This document shows positions 48,255 to 60,339 of a DNA stretch of 64,000 bases, in pieces. A model generated the notes under the pieces. It made no database searches and was not told where the DNA came from. It saw only the letters and a program-made list of their open reading frames with translations. The stretch spans positions 4,700,001 to 4,764,000 of the forward strand of contig JAQISU010000115.1 in assembly GCA_029339505.1 (NCBI GenBank), given 5' to 3'. The DNA is from Unio delphinus. Its lineage: Eukaryota; Mollusca; Bivalvia; Unionida; Unionidae. Each line of letters starts with the position of its first letter. Position 1 is the first letter of the stretch. Made by a program: the position numbers and the translations under genes.

Positions 48255-49674
48255 CTACAAGCACGAAGATAAAAGATTTAGTATGACTCGCTGATAAAAT
48301 TTGCAATTATGGTAATAGCATAGGTCTCCAGAACATGACCCATAAGCGGTAGCAGTCTAATCTTCACGTTGGAAAGCGGAGATCGGATTTTTATCTAATA
48401 GAACGCGTGTCCGGCACGCCAAGTCCTGTGAAAAGCTAACGAACGAACAAACTAACCATCAAATGATACACCTGTAATTTGTCTTGACAAATTAAGAATT
48501 TACAATTTATACTTTGAGACCATTTGTCGATAGAAAATAAGCCTTGTCATATCGCAATTTTTTTAAATGAATATCCTGATGTACTCCGTTTGTAAAACAA
48601 TTGTAATTGTAAAACAATTCCTCTCGTGCAAAAAAATATTTTATCTTGATTAGAAAATAACGTTTAATTTTTTTTTTAAACTTGAACCCACATAAATGCA
48701 TGGACGGATTCGCCGCGACATCGCCTGCTATTAACCAAACATTTAGTCTCGAAAGGTCAGGTATCACGGAGCATGCCATCTGATGGTCTGTTGTTAGTTT
48801 ATCAGATGTCACTGGAGATATCTCGCTGTTTTACAGACATGTCAAGATTATAATTCGTTACGACAATGGGTTACACTGAAAAGATATTATCAATATTTTA
48901 CGGATAACGTTTAACTTTTAGAAATGAATACTCTAAATGTTCAAATTGCCCAGTGATAGGAGACCTTTTGAATGAAAGACGCGAAAGGCTTTCTCTGATA
49001 AACAATTTAACGTTCATTCACAAACATTCATGGAGCTAACCCGTCATCTAGTAAACACAATTCTATCAATTGCCTCATTTATCGAGAATATAATACCATT
49101 GTACCATGGAAGTTTACCTTAGATTTGGATCAACAGGCTTGTACTGACGTGTTATCAGTAATATTTTAAATTGACAACATTTGCATGAACTAGCCTTAAC
49201 GCTGCTGAGGGATTGCACCATGAAAACAAGGTCAGTTAAATCTTTAATTAGGGAACCGCAATGTTCTGCTCTTTGTATTTGAGGAATTCAAAGAAAAATC
49301 TACATTTACATATTTAAAGTTGAATTTTGAGTTTATAAACATCGCGATTTGCTGATTGACAAGTCTTTATTATTAATTATTAAAGTAATATTGATTTAAT
49401 TGTAATATAATTACTATTTTACGGCGGTAAGAAATTTTATTGAATATCAGTCGTTTTTGCAGTCTGATTACAATCTGATTTGTAGTTTGGGTAACAAAAA
49501 AAGAAACACTAGCTCTCGGGTAGCCATTTTCCTGAGGCAACATAAATATTGTCATGGCCACAAACAGAAAACTGAGAAAGATTCAGATTTATTTATTGAT
49601 TTTGTTGATATATGTCAAAATTTTTTCATCAAGCCATGTTGGCATATATGTATTTACTTAACATAAAACGCTGA
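48255..49674. other. intronic stretch, nothing recognised
   Basis: If the exon ending at 48254 is real, its upstream exon should lie here or further right. A frame at 48690-48812 (minus) has one cysteine-containing segment but no convincing donor. Confidence 0.4.
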
Positions 49675-49831
49675 ATGATATGTATAGAACACATATTTCA
49701 AATACGGTAACAGGCTTTGACCGTATAGCGTGGAACCATGTTAACCTATCAAATGATATATAAAAAACACATATTTCAAACACTGGTAACGGGTTTTTAC
49801 CGTATACCGTGGAATCATGCTAACCTATCAA
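49675..49831. repeat. ~79-bp direct duplication
   Basis: Two diverged copies sharing acacatatttcaaa, ggtaac, ttaccgtata and catgctaacctatcaaa. Confidence 0.85.
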
Positions 49832-51236
49832 AACCAACGGCACTCACAAAAACATAGTATGCATAAACAAGATACAGTGTACACTCGAGTCGTTAAATTC
49901 GCGAAAAAGTCAATATTAATTTTCACTGCTTTTGAAAACCACGAAAAATTGCAGAAAATCGTAAATGACATAAGAGTTAGGTGACTCATCGTTCTCGTGA
50001 AACGTTCTGCAATGGAGAGGATGTGTCTTTGTAAATATTTATAAATGGGGAGGAAAACGGAGAAACGCTTAATACTGGTAGATAAAATTAACTTTAAAGG
50101 TGGCTGCAGTGGAAGGGATTTTATATCTGTGGAATGCAGATCGATATACTGATGGCAGAAAAATGCATAAACTCCCCCCGCCCCTGCCCCCCCCCCCCTT
50201 TATATTTATTGATGGTTTATTTTTTGTTCATTTTTCGTTTCATCATTGTTATACACGTAAAGTGACAAATAATTTTCGTGAAATCAGAAACTGGTTTTAC
50301 TTACTATTAGTTTTTCTATTATAAAACACTGATACGGCTAACTAGTGATCGACGTTTCACATTTCGTTAGAACCATATTACAAGTTTGTACAACGATTTT
50401 ACTTTTTGGTACCTTTTTTTTTAGACATTTCCAAAAATATCGTCTGGTTTCGTTTCTTTGACTCGTGTATATCTGGCAGTAATGAATTTTAAAAAATGAC
50501 ATGACACAAATTATTCAAACCGGTAGATCCTGACATCGGATTTTATTCTACATTTCAACAGTAATTAGTTGGATAAGATGTACTTAAAATTGTTAGTATT
50601 GTTGTGTTGGAAATTGGACAATTTGCAAAGAATTGATTTTGGAGAACGTAGTTGGAATTTTAGTACACTTGTATTAAAGATTGTACAATTTGCCGAGTAG
50701 TGCATATAGAGATAATGTCCGTGAAATTTTATTTAGTACAGTTACAGATTGTACAGTTTTTATATATCCTTACGTTAGTTTAGTATGAATTGATTTGTAA
50801 GAAAAAAAAGCAGATTCCTAATTTTTGGGCATACTGTGTAACGCATTTATCTGTGTTCCTTTACACGAGGCACGTGCTATTGCAATGGTTAAAGGTGCAC
50901 GTCTTGCATTAAATGAAAAATTCCTTCTAAATGAAATCGACCCAGAAATATAATTTGACCAATCCGTTTATTACACCAGCCTATCCGCTGCTGCAACGGC
51001 GGGAAAACACGTGGAGTCGTCTATATCACTTCCACATTCCGACCGTTTTGCAGACTGCGTTTTCAGGGCAACGATAATTAAATAAATTACGTGATGTTGG
51101 AAGGGAGGTGGTCAGGTGAGGTGTTTTCTTTATTTCTTTTAAATACACCTAATATAATGAGATATATGGACAAACTGGGACGGAGGTAGTGGTGATGGAC
51201 AGATAACAGATGTTTCTTGAAAGAACAGTTAGGTTT
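49832..51236. other. intronic stretch, nothing recognised
   Basis: Only homopolymer tracts (poly-C near 50188) and chance frames. Confidence 0.5.
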
Positions 51237-51263
51237 ACTACTACTACTACTACTACTACTACT
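51237..51263. repeat. (CTA)n microsatellite
   Basis: About nine trinucleotide units. The serine run in the overlapping minus-strand frame is only this repeat translated. Confidence 0.92.
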
Positions 51264-52556
51264 AAATTCAAGCTTGGACCCACCCCTTCCGAATATGTGG
51301 TAGGTGTCAAAGTTCAAGAGCGGTGGATAAGTTGGTACAGTGATCATTAGAAATTTAAAGTTTATGATTTTATGGCAGAATTTCGTCTCCCAAAACATTT
51401 TGGTAAATAAATGATATTGACTATTTGCTCATATAAGCTGTAATATTCGTATACACATACTTGGAACACCCATACATAGAATCGTAAAGGTATCGTCTAA
51501 ACGAAACCCCATGTTTTCCAGTATTGTTATAAAAAAAAGTTAAGTATTACAGGTGAAGAGGCGTTGTGGTGGTGGTAGTGGTGGGGACGATATGTTTTCA
51601 TGTATGAAAAATATCTCCGAAACAACCACTCTAATACTTTTTTTTTTGTATTCAACTTTCCGATGCCAACATAAGATTCCAAAACGTATTGCTAAAATCC
51701 TAAGATGTTGGAAAATTTCGGAGCATTAACAAGTATAACGACGTCTCGAACAAATAGACGCCAAGTGTGCAATTGACTCAATTGTACATCTGTGAGTTGC
51801 TTTTGGGCCAACACGTGCCCTCTTGGCGTGAAACCGACTAGAAAGGTTTTCAGAGAGATCAGTAGGCCAAGAATGTTTGCAGCGATTTTCCTGGTCTTTT
51901 TAAGTTATGCCAAAGAATTTTGGGGTGAAACGTATCATTTTCTTGACTCTTCTCTGGTATGTGATTCTAAGAAATATGTTAAATAATGTAGAGCGGGGGG
52001 GGGGGGGCGTATAATGTATAAGACCACAAGCCTTTGAAATTCTATTACTGCAGTGAGAAAGTGTCAGTATACCTGATTGGGGGGGGGGTGTGTGTCTCAT
52101 AATATCGTGTCATCGTTATAATTTTTAAAATAAATTCGTAACATATTTTGGAAGCCCACATTACAGTTCTTCATTTTTAAGCCAGTTAAACCATTGTAAG
52201 TGTTCCTTACAGCGTTAAACGTGTTACATGTACCACGTGTTTGTTGTACATCCGCATCTTCAATTCATTGGTCATTTTTGTGATTCTGTGTAAATTAATC
52301 ACACTTTTTGCTTAGGTTTTACTAAATATGACATATATAATTTCCAGGTTTTAACGAAAAGAAAACTCTTAGGTATACTAATTCTGCATAACTAATAAAC
52401 AATTTAAAAAATGTAGTACATAATATAAATGAAAGTTGACAAAAGGTGGTAGTATAAGTTAAGGTGCCATACTCAGCACACACTTAAGTTATGGTGGTTG
52501 ACAAATTGATGTGCAATTCATATTATGTATACATAACAAGTTTGGGTGGTTTGAAA

Positions 52557-52560
<4 letters not shown>
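51264..52560. other. intronic stretch with G-runs
   Basis: Poly-G tracts near 51997-52008 and 52080-52089. No supported exon. Confidence 0.5.

Positions 52561-52648
<88 letters not shown>
52561..52648. repeat. (TA)n microsatellite
   Basis: About 44 uninterrupted TA units. Confidence 0.97.
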
Positions 52649-52649
<1 letters not shown>

Positions 52650-53044
52650 CTGTTCAGCAGAAAATTGTAAATGATGTGTATCCATAAGTGAAACGCATTT
52701 AGTTGAATGTATGCGTATTGATTTTAACATATGAAGGTGTTTCGTTATTGAGGTTTTTCTTTAAACAAGATTAAGTGACAATACAGGTTTGCGCCCGAAA
52801 AACTGGTATATTTAAAGACAACCTAAAACAGTGAATCAAGTACACTTTACGAGTAAAATATTAATTCGGAATATTAAAAAAATAATTAATTTCATTTGGC
52901 TACCGTGATCTTGCTTTTATCGACAGGAAACTTAGTTGCAAAGCAGTAAAATCTGCACCACTTTTCGAAAATTTGGGGAATGTGTCTATTTAGATATAGT
53001 CTTAGACGAGAATGTGGAAAATGCATTCAATAACTTATTTTAAA

Positions 53045-53690
53045 CCTCTTCGGTAGCCAAAGCGGTTAGAGCGTTCGCCTCGGATGGGGGAGTTCGCGGA
53101 TTCGAACCTCGGCCTTGTCATACCAAAAACTTTTAAAACGGATACTAGCAGCTGCATCCCGTGGCGCTCAGTATTAGGACTGATACACCTGGTGTCAGGA
53201 TACTGAGACTGGGTGGGTCATGATAGTATATGATTGCGGCATGACGCCCCAGTGCTAGATGTCACTATCAACTGTCACATTGCATACATCAGTCCCGGAT
53301 TACCCATTAGGCAGAGTAGGCAACTGCCTATGGGCCCCGCGACTTTTATGGGCCCCATCAGGGGCCCCCATGAGACCTTGACCGTGGGTCTGGGACCCCA
53401 AAAGCAGCGCCGGATTAAGCACCGTGGAGGCCCATAGGCAGTCAAACTTTTGGGGCCCCAGACCCACGGTCACGGTCTCATGGGGGCCCCTGATGGAGCC
53501 CATAAAAGTCGCGGGGCCCATATGCAGTTGCCTACTCTGCCTAATGGGTAATCCGGGACTGCCCAAAAGTTTGACTGCCTATGGGCCTCCACGGTGCTTA
53601 ATCCGGCGCTGGCATACATCATTGCGATTTGAGTACAGTACAATTGTGAAAGCTACGTTTTGAAAAAAAAATCTAAATCTACTTCAATTT
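53045..53690 (+). mobile_element. SINE-B interrupted by a hAT-like MITE
   Basis: The head (ggtagccaaagcggttagag, gcggattcgaacctcgg) and body (agtcatacca, ctggtgtcaggatactgaga) run to 53289. It resumes at 53612 with gcatacatcattgcgatttg, gtgaaagctacgtttt and a poly-A-rich tail. This matches the SINE-B at 28703, including the part after that copy's own SINE-A insertion. Confidence 0.85.
53282..53619. mobile_element. hAT-like MITE with interleaved inverted repeats
   Basis: The element at 53290-53611 starts cagtcccggatta and ends taatccggcgctg. It is flanked by gcatacat at 53282-53289 and 53612-53619, an 8-base duplication as for hAT. Inside, four segments are ordered P-Q-P'-Q': P (53291-53405, to caaaag) is inverted as P' (about 53455-53563), and Q (cagcgccggatta..., about 53406-53456) is inverted as Q' (about 53562-53611). 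It is G+C-rich, unlike its surroundings, and has no coding potential. Confidence 0.88.
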
Positions 53691-53729
53691 GTTTAAGATC
53701 AAAATATTATCTTTTGCAACCCCAGAACC

Positions 53730-53924
53730 ATTCATGTCAGAGGCGTAGCGATGATATTTTGCGGCCGGGGACGAACTATAAAATTGGCGCCCCAGTGATC
53801 TTGTGACCGATTTATTACCCTTGTTTACTTATTATAATGTAACGTTGCAGGCCTCATTTTGGCGCCCCTGTACCTTGGCGCCCGGGGACATATGTACCCC
53901 CCTAGCTACGCCTCTGATTCATGT
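53730..53924. mobile_element. hAT-like MITE, 179 bp, 8-bp target duplication
   Basis: The element at 53738-53916 has inverted ends cagaggcgtagc / gctacgcctctg and is flanked by attcatgt (53730-53737 and 53917-53924). Inner motifs ggcgcccc and cggggac repeat inverted. Confidence 0.93.
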
Positions 53925-54046
53925 ACGTTATGCCATATTTAAGCGTATTGTACTTGCGCTGTTTATTTTTATTTTGGCTATATTATAAATGAATGTGTGC
54001 AAGGAAAATTGTATTCGAGACGCAACTTATAACTTAAAACAAAGTC

Positions 54047-54071
54047 TACTACTACTACTACTACTACTACA
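54047..54071. repeat. (CTA)n microsatellite
   Basis: About eight CTA units. Confidence 0.9.
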
Positions 54072-54421
54072 ATAACAAACAACAACAAAGGATTTGCTAA
54101 AATCAGCTCATTATCCTTGACAGTAAGGGGCGACAAGGTGGCGACAACGCAAATCCCGTCATCACAAAAAAAACTACCGTAACTAATTTTGTTGTATTAT
54201 GCATCGCAAATTCGCCAAACTGTAAAAATTCTATTTATTTTCAAGTCTTGAGACCGAAGGAGAATATATCTTTATCTATTAATAATTTGTAGATATCTGC
54301 CAAATAAGTTTTTACATAAAATCCCATACCTTTGCTAGACTTGATAAGGGCATCATGTATATGAAAAACACAGCTAAACAATGCATATATCTTTCAAGTT
54401 TGCTATTTTTATCATTCGCAG

Positions 54422-54705
54422 TGGCATCAGAGGTGCGTTTCCGGGCCAAGGAGCAGACGACAGATGAAAGATACATCCGTGATCCAACGACACCGCGTCA
54501 CATTCCAGCACGTGAGAGGTTGAAGCCCTCAATCGAGGCGGGAGGAGAGGACAGCGCGGGCACATCCCATAGCTTGGTACCTCCCACAGGTGTCCGTGAA
54601 TCACCTGAACACGACCCGGACAACGGCGCACAGTCTGGATCAGCAGAATATGTCTACATTAAAAAGGTCAAGGTTATGCAAGCTTCGCCGTTTAATGTCG
54701 TGTGA
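54422..54705 (+). CDS. terminal coding exon of the TNF-receptor-like gene (cytoplasmic tail)
   Basis: The acceptor tatttttatcattcgcag (AG at 54420-54421) opens an exon with clearly higher G+C than its upstream flank. Joined to the exon ending 5668, it restores a valine codon (g+tg) and reads 93 more residues to TGA at 54703-54705, for a protein of 264 residues. The tail is polar and Pro/Gly/Ser-rich with no death domain. KEQTT at 180-184 resembles a TRAF-binding PxQxT core without the proline. SAEYVYIK near 244-251 has two tyrosines that could be signalling sites. An ATG at 54355 in the same frame would give a signal-peptide-like start, but that stretch is also the pyrimidine tract of the acceptor, so I prefer splicing. 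If the frame instead starts at 54355, this is a separate small secreted protein. Confidence 0.7.
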
Positions 54706-57124
54706 ATATTGGAAGAAAAGGATCAAACTGAAGTAACAGCAGTAGTGTGACTGAAGGCCTTGCTAATTATTATGTGCATATTGAAAAGTTGAATATATCA
54801 TCTGGGGCCAGCTATTTTTGATCCATGTAAACCAGTAGGTATTGTATAATGGATTGTATCGAATCGTCCCATAAGTTGCACCAAGATCATCCTGACGTCA
54901 TTATTGATTTTTAAGTCAAAACTAAACAAAACAAAAACAAAAAGCAACTTTGAAGTTGTTTATTTCATTTGGGATGAACGGAGATGTGTTTCTTTTGTAC
55001 ATCAGAATATGTTCTGTTAGGATGCACATTGCTCGAAGTTTCTTGAAGTTTTTCGGAGTAGACATTGATATGTCCTACCAATATATCCCTGACGATATCT
55101 GTCATCTTGATGAGCATCAGCGAAAATACAGAAATTGTCTTGAATGAAGGAACTGCGTTGAGATCTTTCTCAAGGAATCATTACCCACTACCAATGAGAC
55201 AGGAGTGTGATATTTTAAATGTATGATTTTGGTATTTGAAATATGTGTATATTACGTCATGAGAGTATCGCATCTTTGTATGAAAATATTTTTTACATCT
55301 GTGAAACCATTTAATGGACTCTCAGATGGTGACCAGATGATTTTTTTCCTTATAATTTCATTATATTTTGTCGAGTTGTGAAAATTTGATTCGTTTGTCA
55401 AAATCATTGACCCACACAACATGCTTGCGTGAATACTACTGATGTGTGTTCTGCAGTGTTTTTAGGTAGTTTCAAATATACAAAATATATAATCGTCATG
55501 AAAGTGAATTTATTTTAAGTTAGTTTCTAGTCATTGAGCAAAGATATGACTAGATTGTGTGTGACTTTTCATTAAAGTATTGATTATTTATTCATCTATT
55601 TCATTAGATAAAGATTAATATTGCTTGTTTCTAAAATCGATTTGTGTTAGTATGAATAATTTGTTCTAAAATGCTCTCCAGATGCAGTAAAAGTGGCAAA
55701 GACATGTAAAATCCAATAATTTGATTTTGTTGTAGTCAGGTTGGGGTGTAGGGTTAAGCAAGGTTTGAAAATAAAGTATATTATTTTTTTTAAATGACAA
55801 GATATAAGTTTAGTTTGTTTGGTTTTATTTAGTGTTTTATGACAGGTATGTCATTTAGTAGCCCTACCCAGTTATTCAGTAGCGTACCCAGACTGGTTTG
55901 ATAACATTCATGCCCAAACCCTTGGGTCACAGTAGACAAATGGATTGTTCTTTTCCACTTCGAATTATTTTCTGACATCACTAGCCAGTTATGTTTGAAA
56001 ATTGGGATAACATATGATAATACAAACAACTGTACTTTTTCTTGCTTTGGACGACTAGAATGATTTTCGTATGAAAAGTATTAGTTATTTGTGAAACATT
56101 TGTTTTATCTTAGTTGAATTGATATATGAATGCAACTTTATCATATTTCTTTATCTATGGTCAGTTGCTAAAATGTAGTTTTTGTTTTCTTTTTTTTTTT
56201 CTCACAAAAACTATGAAGAGATCTTAAGACAATAATCTTGAACTTCTTGCTTTTTATCATTTAAGTATTGTGCTAATTTTGCTTTAAATTTAATATTTGC
56301 TGACTTTGCATTTTTATTTTTCATGGACTTCTTTGTACTGCTTTTAACAGTAGTTGTATTTGATTGGTCTACCATGTGGCATTTACATTAAGTTAAATGT
56401 ATTTATTACCAATTCTTCCTTTCTTTCAACCTCTCTCTTTTTATTGATTTGTTCATTATTTTTATTGATATACTTGACTGAGGAAATTTCAAATTGGAAA
56501 TGGTATGAAGTTAAAAATCAAAATTAATTTAAAGAGCAATATGTTCGTTTTTAATTTCTTTTTCTTTTCGCAGTTAAGGTTCAACTTTTGGTCATTTTTG
56601 CAGCTTTTAAAATAAAAGAATGAAATGTATTTCACGTAATCAACATTTATTGTGGCATAAATTGTAAATTACTTTTCTTTGACTGGTTCAGCAGGTTTAC
56701 ACATTAATGAGATGGTCTAAAGTCATTAATGGCAATTTTTATGCCATTACTTATGTATTATAATTTGTTGATTTGAAATTGCAGATTTATTCCATCTGTC
56801 AGAGACATGTGTTGGTTTGACCTCCTGTTTCCTGTTCATTTGACATTGCCATTAATTCTGCTTTTCTGACATAGCTATTGATAGCCCAACTGACAGTAGT
56901 TGAACTGTGTTGTACAACTTGTCAGGTGACTGAAAACAGCTATTGTTACCAAAACAAAAGACTCTGCTCAGTTATTTTCTGCATCCTCTTGTATTATTAT
57001 CTGTAAACTATTCTAAATCCAGTCAGTGACTATGCTACAGTACTAGTATTTCATGGTCTGTTTGTCTGTTTGTGTCATTCTTTGTGGAAAAATAATATCA
57101 GCGAACCTCATGATCTGGAATGAA
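54706..57124 (+). other. probable 3' UTR and downstream region, CpG-poor
   Basis: No transposons or supported exons. Candidate poly-A signals are ATTAAA at 55571-55576 and AATAAA at 55770-55775 and 56611-56616, which would give 3' UTRs of roughly 0.9-1.9 kb. CpG is sharply rarer from here on. Confidence 0.45.
55770..55775 (+). terminator. candidate polyadenylation signal AATAAA
   Basis: First AATAAA hexamer after the receptor stop codon that I noted, 1,065 bases downstream, with a T-rich stretch directly after it (55781 on). Confidence 0.35.
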
Positions 57125-57385
57125 TTGAAAAGTGTGGGGTGGGTGGGTGATCTTCTAGATTGTTATCAATGAAACATATGACATGGAAAGTGGGAGGGTC
57201 TAAAATATGAAATGAAAAGTGGTTGGGGTGGGGGTGGGGTGTGTCTAGATTGTTTTCAATAAACATATGAAATGAATAGTGGAGGTCTACATTATTATTG
57301 AACAGAGTATGAAATGAAAACTGGGGTGGGGTGGGGGTGTCTAGATTGTTGTCACTGACACAATGAAATGAAAAGTGGCAGTTTA
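57125..57385. repeat. ~60-65-bp G-rich degenerate tandem repeat, ~4 copies
   Basis: Recurring atgaaatgaaaagtgg, ggggtgggggtg and tctagattgtt. The GGGG-T-rich cores could form G-quadruplexes. Confidence 0.8.
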
Positions 57386-57499
57386 GATTGTTGCTAGTGA
57401 TGCTGGTTAGACCAAGTCATGTCATCAAGTATGAATGTGAACTTGCCTTCTTTGAGATCAGCTTTCATTGTGTACCACATATAGTTGCTCATAAATGGA

Positions 57500-57672
57500 G
57501 TGACAGACTGCAAGCAACAAAGACACTGATCTGCCATAGCATAATGTACCTGCAGACCAGGGTCTATGTTGTGTTTGTTCAAGTGATTACTCCTGACAAA
57601 CTGTACAGATCCCGATCTGCTGGCACGTTATGTGATGGCAGATCTGGGTCTGTACAGTTTGCAGTTGGACTC
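57500..57672. mobile_element. MITE-T copy 3
   Basis: Starts cagactgcaagcaacaaag, contains two inverted internal blocks (tctgccatagcataatg and cgttatgtgatggcaga; gatctgggtctgtacagttt) and ends tttgcagttggact. The opposite-strand frames over it are by-products of the palindrome. Confidence 0.82.
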
Positions 57673-60339
57673 GACTTATAAACTAGTATATATGGTATAT
57701 TATGAAAGCATATTGACTGACAAACATACTTTTAGACTAATGGAATATTGAACATTTCATTCAGTAATGATACATTTTCTAGAAAAGCCTAGAAGGTTAC
57801 AATTATGCTAATTTATTGTACATTTGTGCCAAACTAGTGAGGCTTCTAAAACTACTATCCTTTTGAAACTTCAGATTTTAGTTCATGTAGTCATAAGACT
57901 GCAAGATTTACATTTAAGGTACCGTTGAATCTCAGTAATGGAATTGTAAGAATAAGTATATGATATGTTTTGGTGGCATATTGCATTTTCTTTACTGCTT
58001 TTGCACATTCGTGTGTGTGTGTGTTTTTGTCCTGTCTTAAGCCATGTCTTTAATGTCAGCCTACATGGTGAATGACCTTTTGGTGTTCCAATGTAACCAC
58101 CTGCATTATAATAGGTCACTTAGGGTCACAGCAATGCTATTAATCATTTTGCCATTTGTCATCAAAAAGTCCAACCAATTTCTAAATCCTAAATACCAGC
58201 CTGTACAGGTAAATAGTCCAGTAACCAGCTTGTTTACCCTTCACCAATTCAGATCAGATGTTTCCAGGTGTTGTGCTGCAAATACTGGAATCTCTGGGGC
58301 TAATAAAGACTTCATCAACAGGACAAGCAAATTAATAATTTCTCTGGAGTTATTTGGATGAAATTAAATGTCTGTTATTAAAGTAGAGCAAATAGTAGTC
58401 ATAAAAATGCAGACAATATTAGCCTTCAAGTGCATCGGATAAATTATTTTCTCTGACATTAAATAAGATGGTACAGGCTTTAATGTTTTATAGCAATATA
58501 ACAATAAATATATTAAAAATTTGCTCCTTTTCATTTCAAGAAAGTGTGATGTGCTTTTTATTATCTGCTGTCCAGTATAGCTTTATAAGTATTAGGAATT
58601 ACTTAGAAATATTTTCACAGATTACTTTTAAGTACAGAATACATTTATACAAGCATAAAATTGTAAAGTTTTCTTTTAGGACACTTTGTTTCAAAACAGC
58701 CTAAATTCACGTAAAAGCTTTCAGAATCATTCTTTCTTGTCAACCATAATGCTTTTAACAATTATAGAATCACTATTTTTCATCAGAACAACAATCTTGC
58801 ACTTTTTATTTTCATGAGTTTATCAAAAGTACACTATTTCCGTTAAAAAATTACACTTTTTTCCCATACGAGTTTAGCAATAATACTTTCTATTTCCCAT
58901 CAAATTTCACTAAATTGCACTCAATTACACTAAATTACACTCTATATTCCAAAATTAATTTATTATATAATTGCACTGTATTTACATGCAAGGTTTACAA
59001 AATTACTGTTCCCATACGAGTTGATCAAAATTGCACTTGCTTCCCAAGTTCCCATATGAGTGTATAAGATGCATTGCACAAAAAATAGGTGGAGACCCCA
59101 TTTGACAAATACTCTCGTCTTTGCATCTATTTTTTATATTATTGTAACACATACATTGAAAAGAAAATAAATTTGTTTACAATATTTTCATTAAAATCAC
59201 GTTTGACTGGAACATTCTAGACTTGAATTTAGAGTTGTAGATTTTTTTTTTTTTTTATGGCATATTTCTGGGGGTTTTTTTTGGGGGGGGGAAGCGAGTG
59301 GGTGGGATGTAAAGCCAAAATTATACAAAAAAAAAAGGTGAAAGTTGTATTATCGATCTTGGCTCTGTCAGTATATCTATTACTGCTTATAGTTGAACTG
59401 CTAAAGTACTGTTGGCATTTTAAAAACAAAAAGGAATTTGGAAAAGAAACAAAACTTATGTATGTTGCGGAAAATGCACCACATATTTAAATGGTTGTAA
59501 ATATCAAGTCACAATAACATTTACCATTAGACAGTCAGGTTCATATCTGATACAAATTTCAGGGTGTAGAAATCAATTCAGTTTTACATGTGTGCTTTTA
59601 GAATGGCATTTCTTTTTGTACTGTTGCAATGTCTGTTGAATACATAACACAACTGTGGTTGGTTTAATTATAAAATTCTTCTTGTACTGTTGTAATACTG
59701 TTGAATACATACCACAACTGTCATTAGTTCAACTAAAAAATTCTTTTTGAATGAGTCATTCAGCAGCAATCCAATTTGCGTCAGCAGTTTCAAAGATCAA
59801 GTTTGTAAATTGTTTGAGAAAGATTAGAATAGCAGAAATATTTTCTAAAATAAAACCGATATGTATCTTGCACTTGGATCTTGTTCTTTTGACAAGTTTA
59901 GTTTTTTTTTTTAAAAAAATCAATCGGTCAACACGTATTTTCATTTCAGACTTGAACGATTTGACTTGGCTTTTTCTTTTCATTAAAATCATACACATGT
60001 CAGGTCAGATGACACTAATAGTCTGAATCATTTGCTAGTATTTCAAGACAGCTAAAGAGTATTTTTGAGCTTTCAAATTAACATAGGTGTGTACTGTCTC
60101 TTGTAGTTAACACTAAGTGATGTGAACAAGTACTTGTGGAGAAACTAAAATTCTAATCATTCTTTTGATCCTTAGAAAGTCGATATGAATATGGAAAACA
60201 AAAATCAACAGGATACAGGAAAGTTTATGTAAAGCATGGAAAAGCAAATCAGCAATATTGTTGTTCATGTATAAACGGGGGTGGGGGATCAGTAAGATTG
60301 TAAAACAGGCATTTAGTATAATCATGGAAAGAATAAATC
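57673..60339. other. CpG-poor stretch, no gene recognised
   Basis: Contains a (GT)n near 58012-58025, a cluster of ttncccatacgagtt-type repeats at 58855-59060, and a two-copy ~73-base repeat at 59600-59745. Open frames of up to ~105 codons have no domain or codon signal. Confidence 0.45.
59600..59745. repeat. ~73-bp direct duplication
   Basis: Two copies of tcttnttgtactgttg followed by gttgaatacataacacaact. Confidence 0.8.

Larger units (their letters stand above)
5669..54421 (+). other. inferred 48,753-base intron of the receptor gene
   Basis: Donor GTAAGA at 5669 and acceptor ttttatcattcgcag ending at 54421 are both strong. The upstream exon ends one base into a codon (g) and the downstream exon supplies the other two (tg), so they join in frame as valine 171. 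The span is filled with transposons, SINEs and satellites. I cannot exclude additional small exons inside it. Confidence 0.6.

Noticed and set aside
51087..51398. Serine-run protein on the minus strand
   Set aside because: The serine run is the (CTA)n microsatellite read in one frame.
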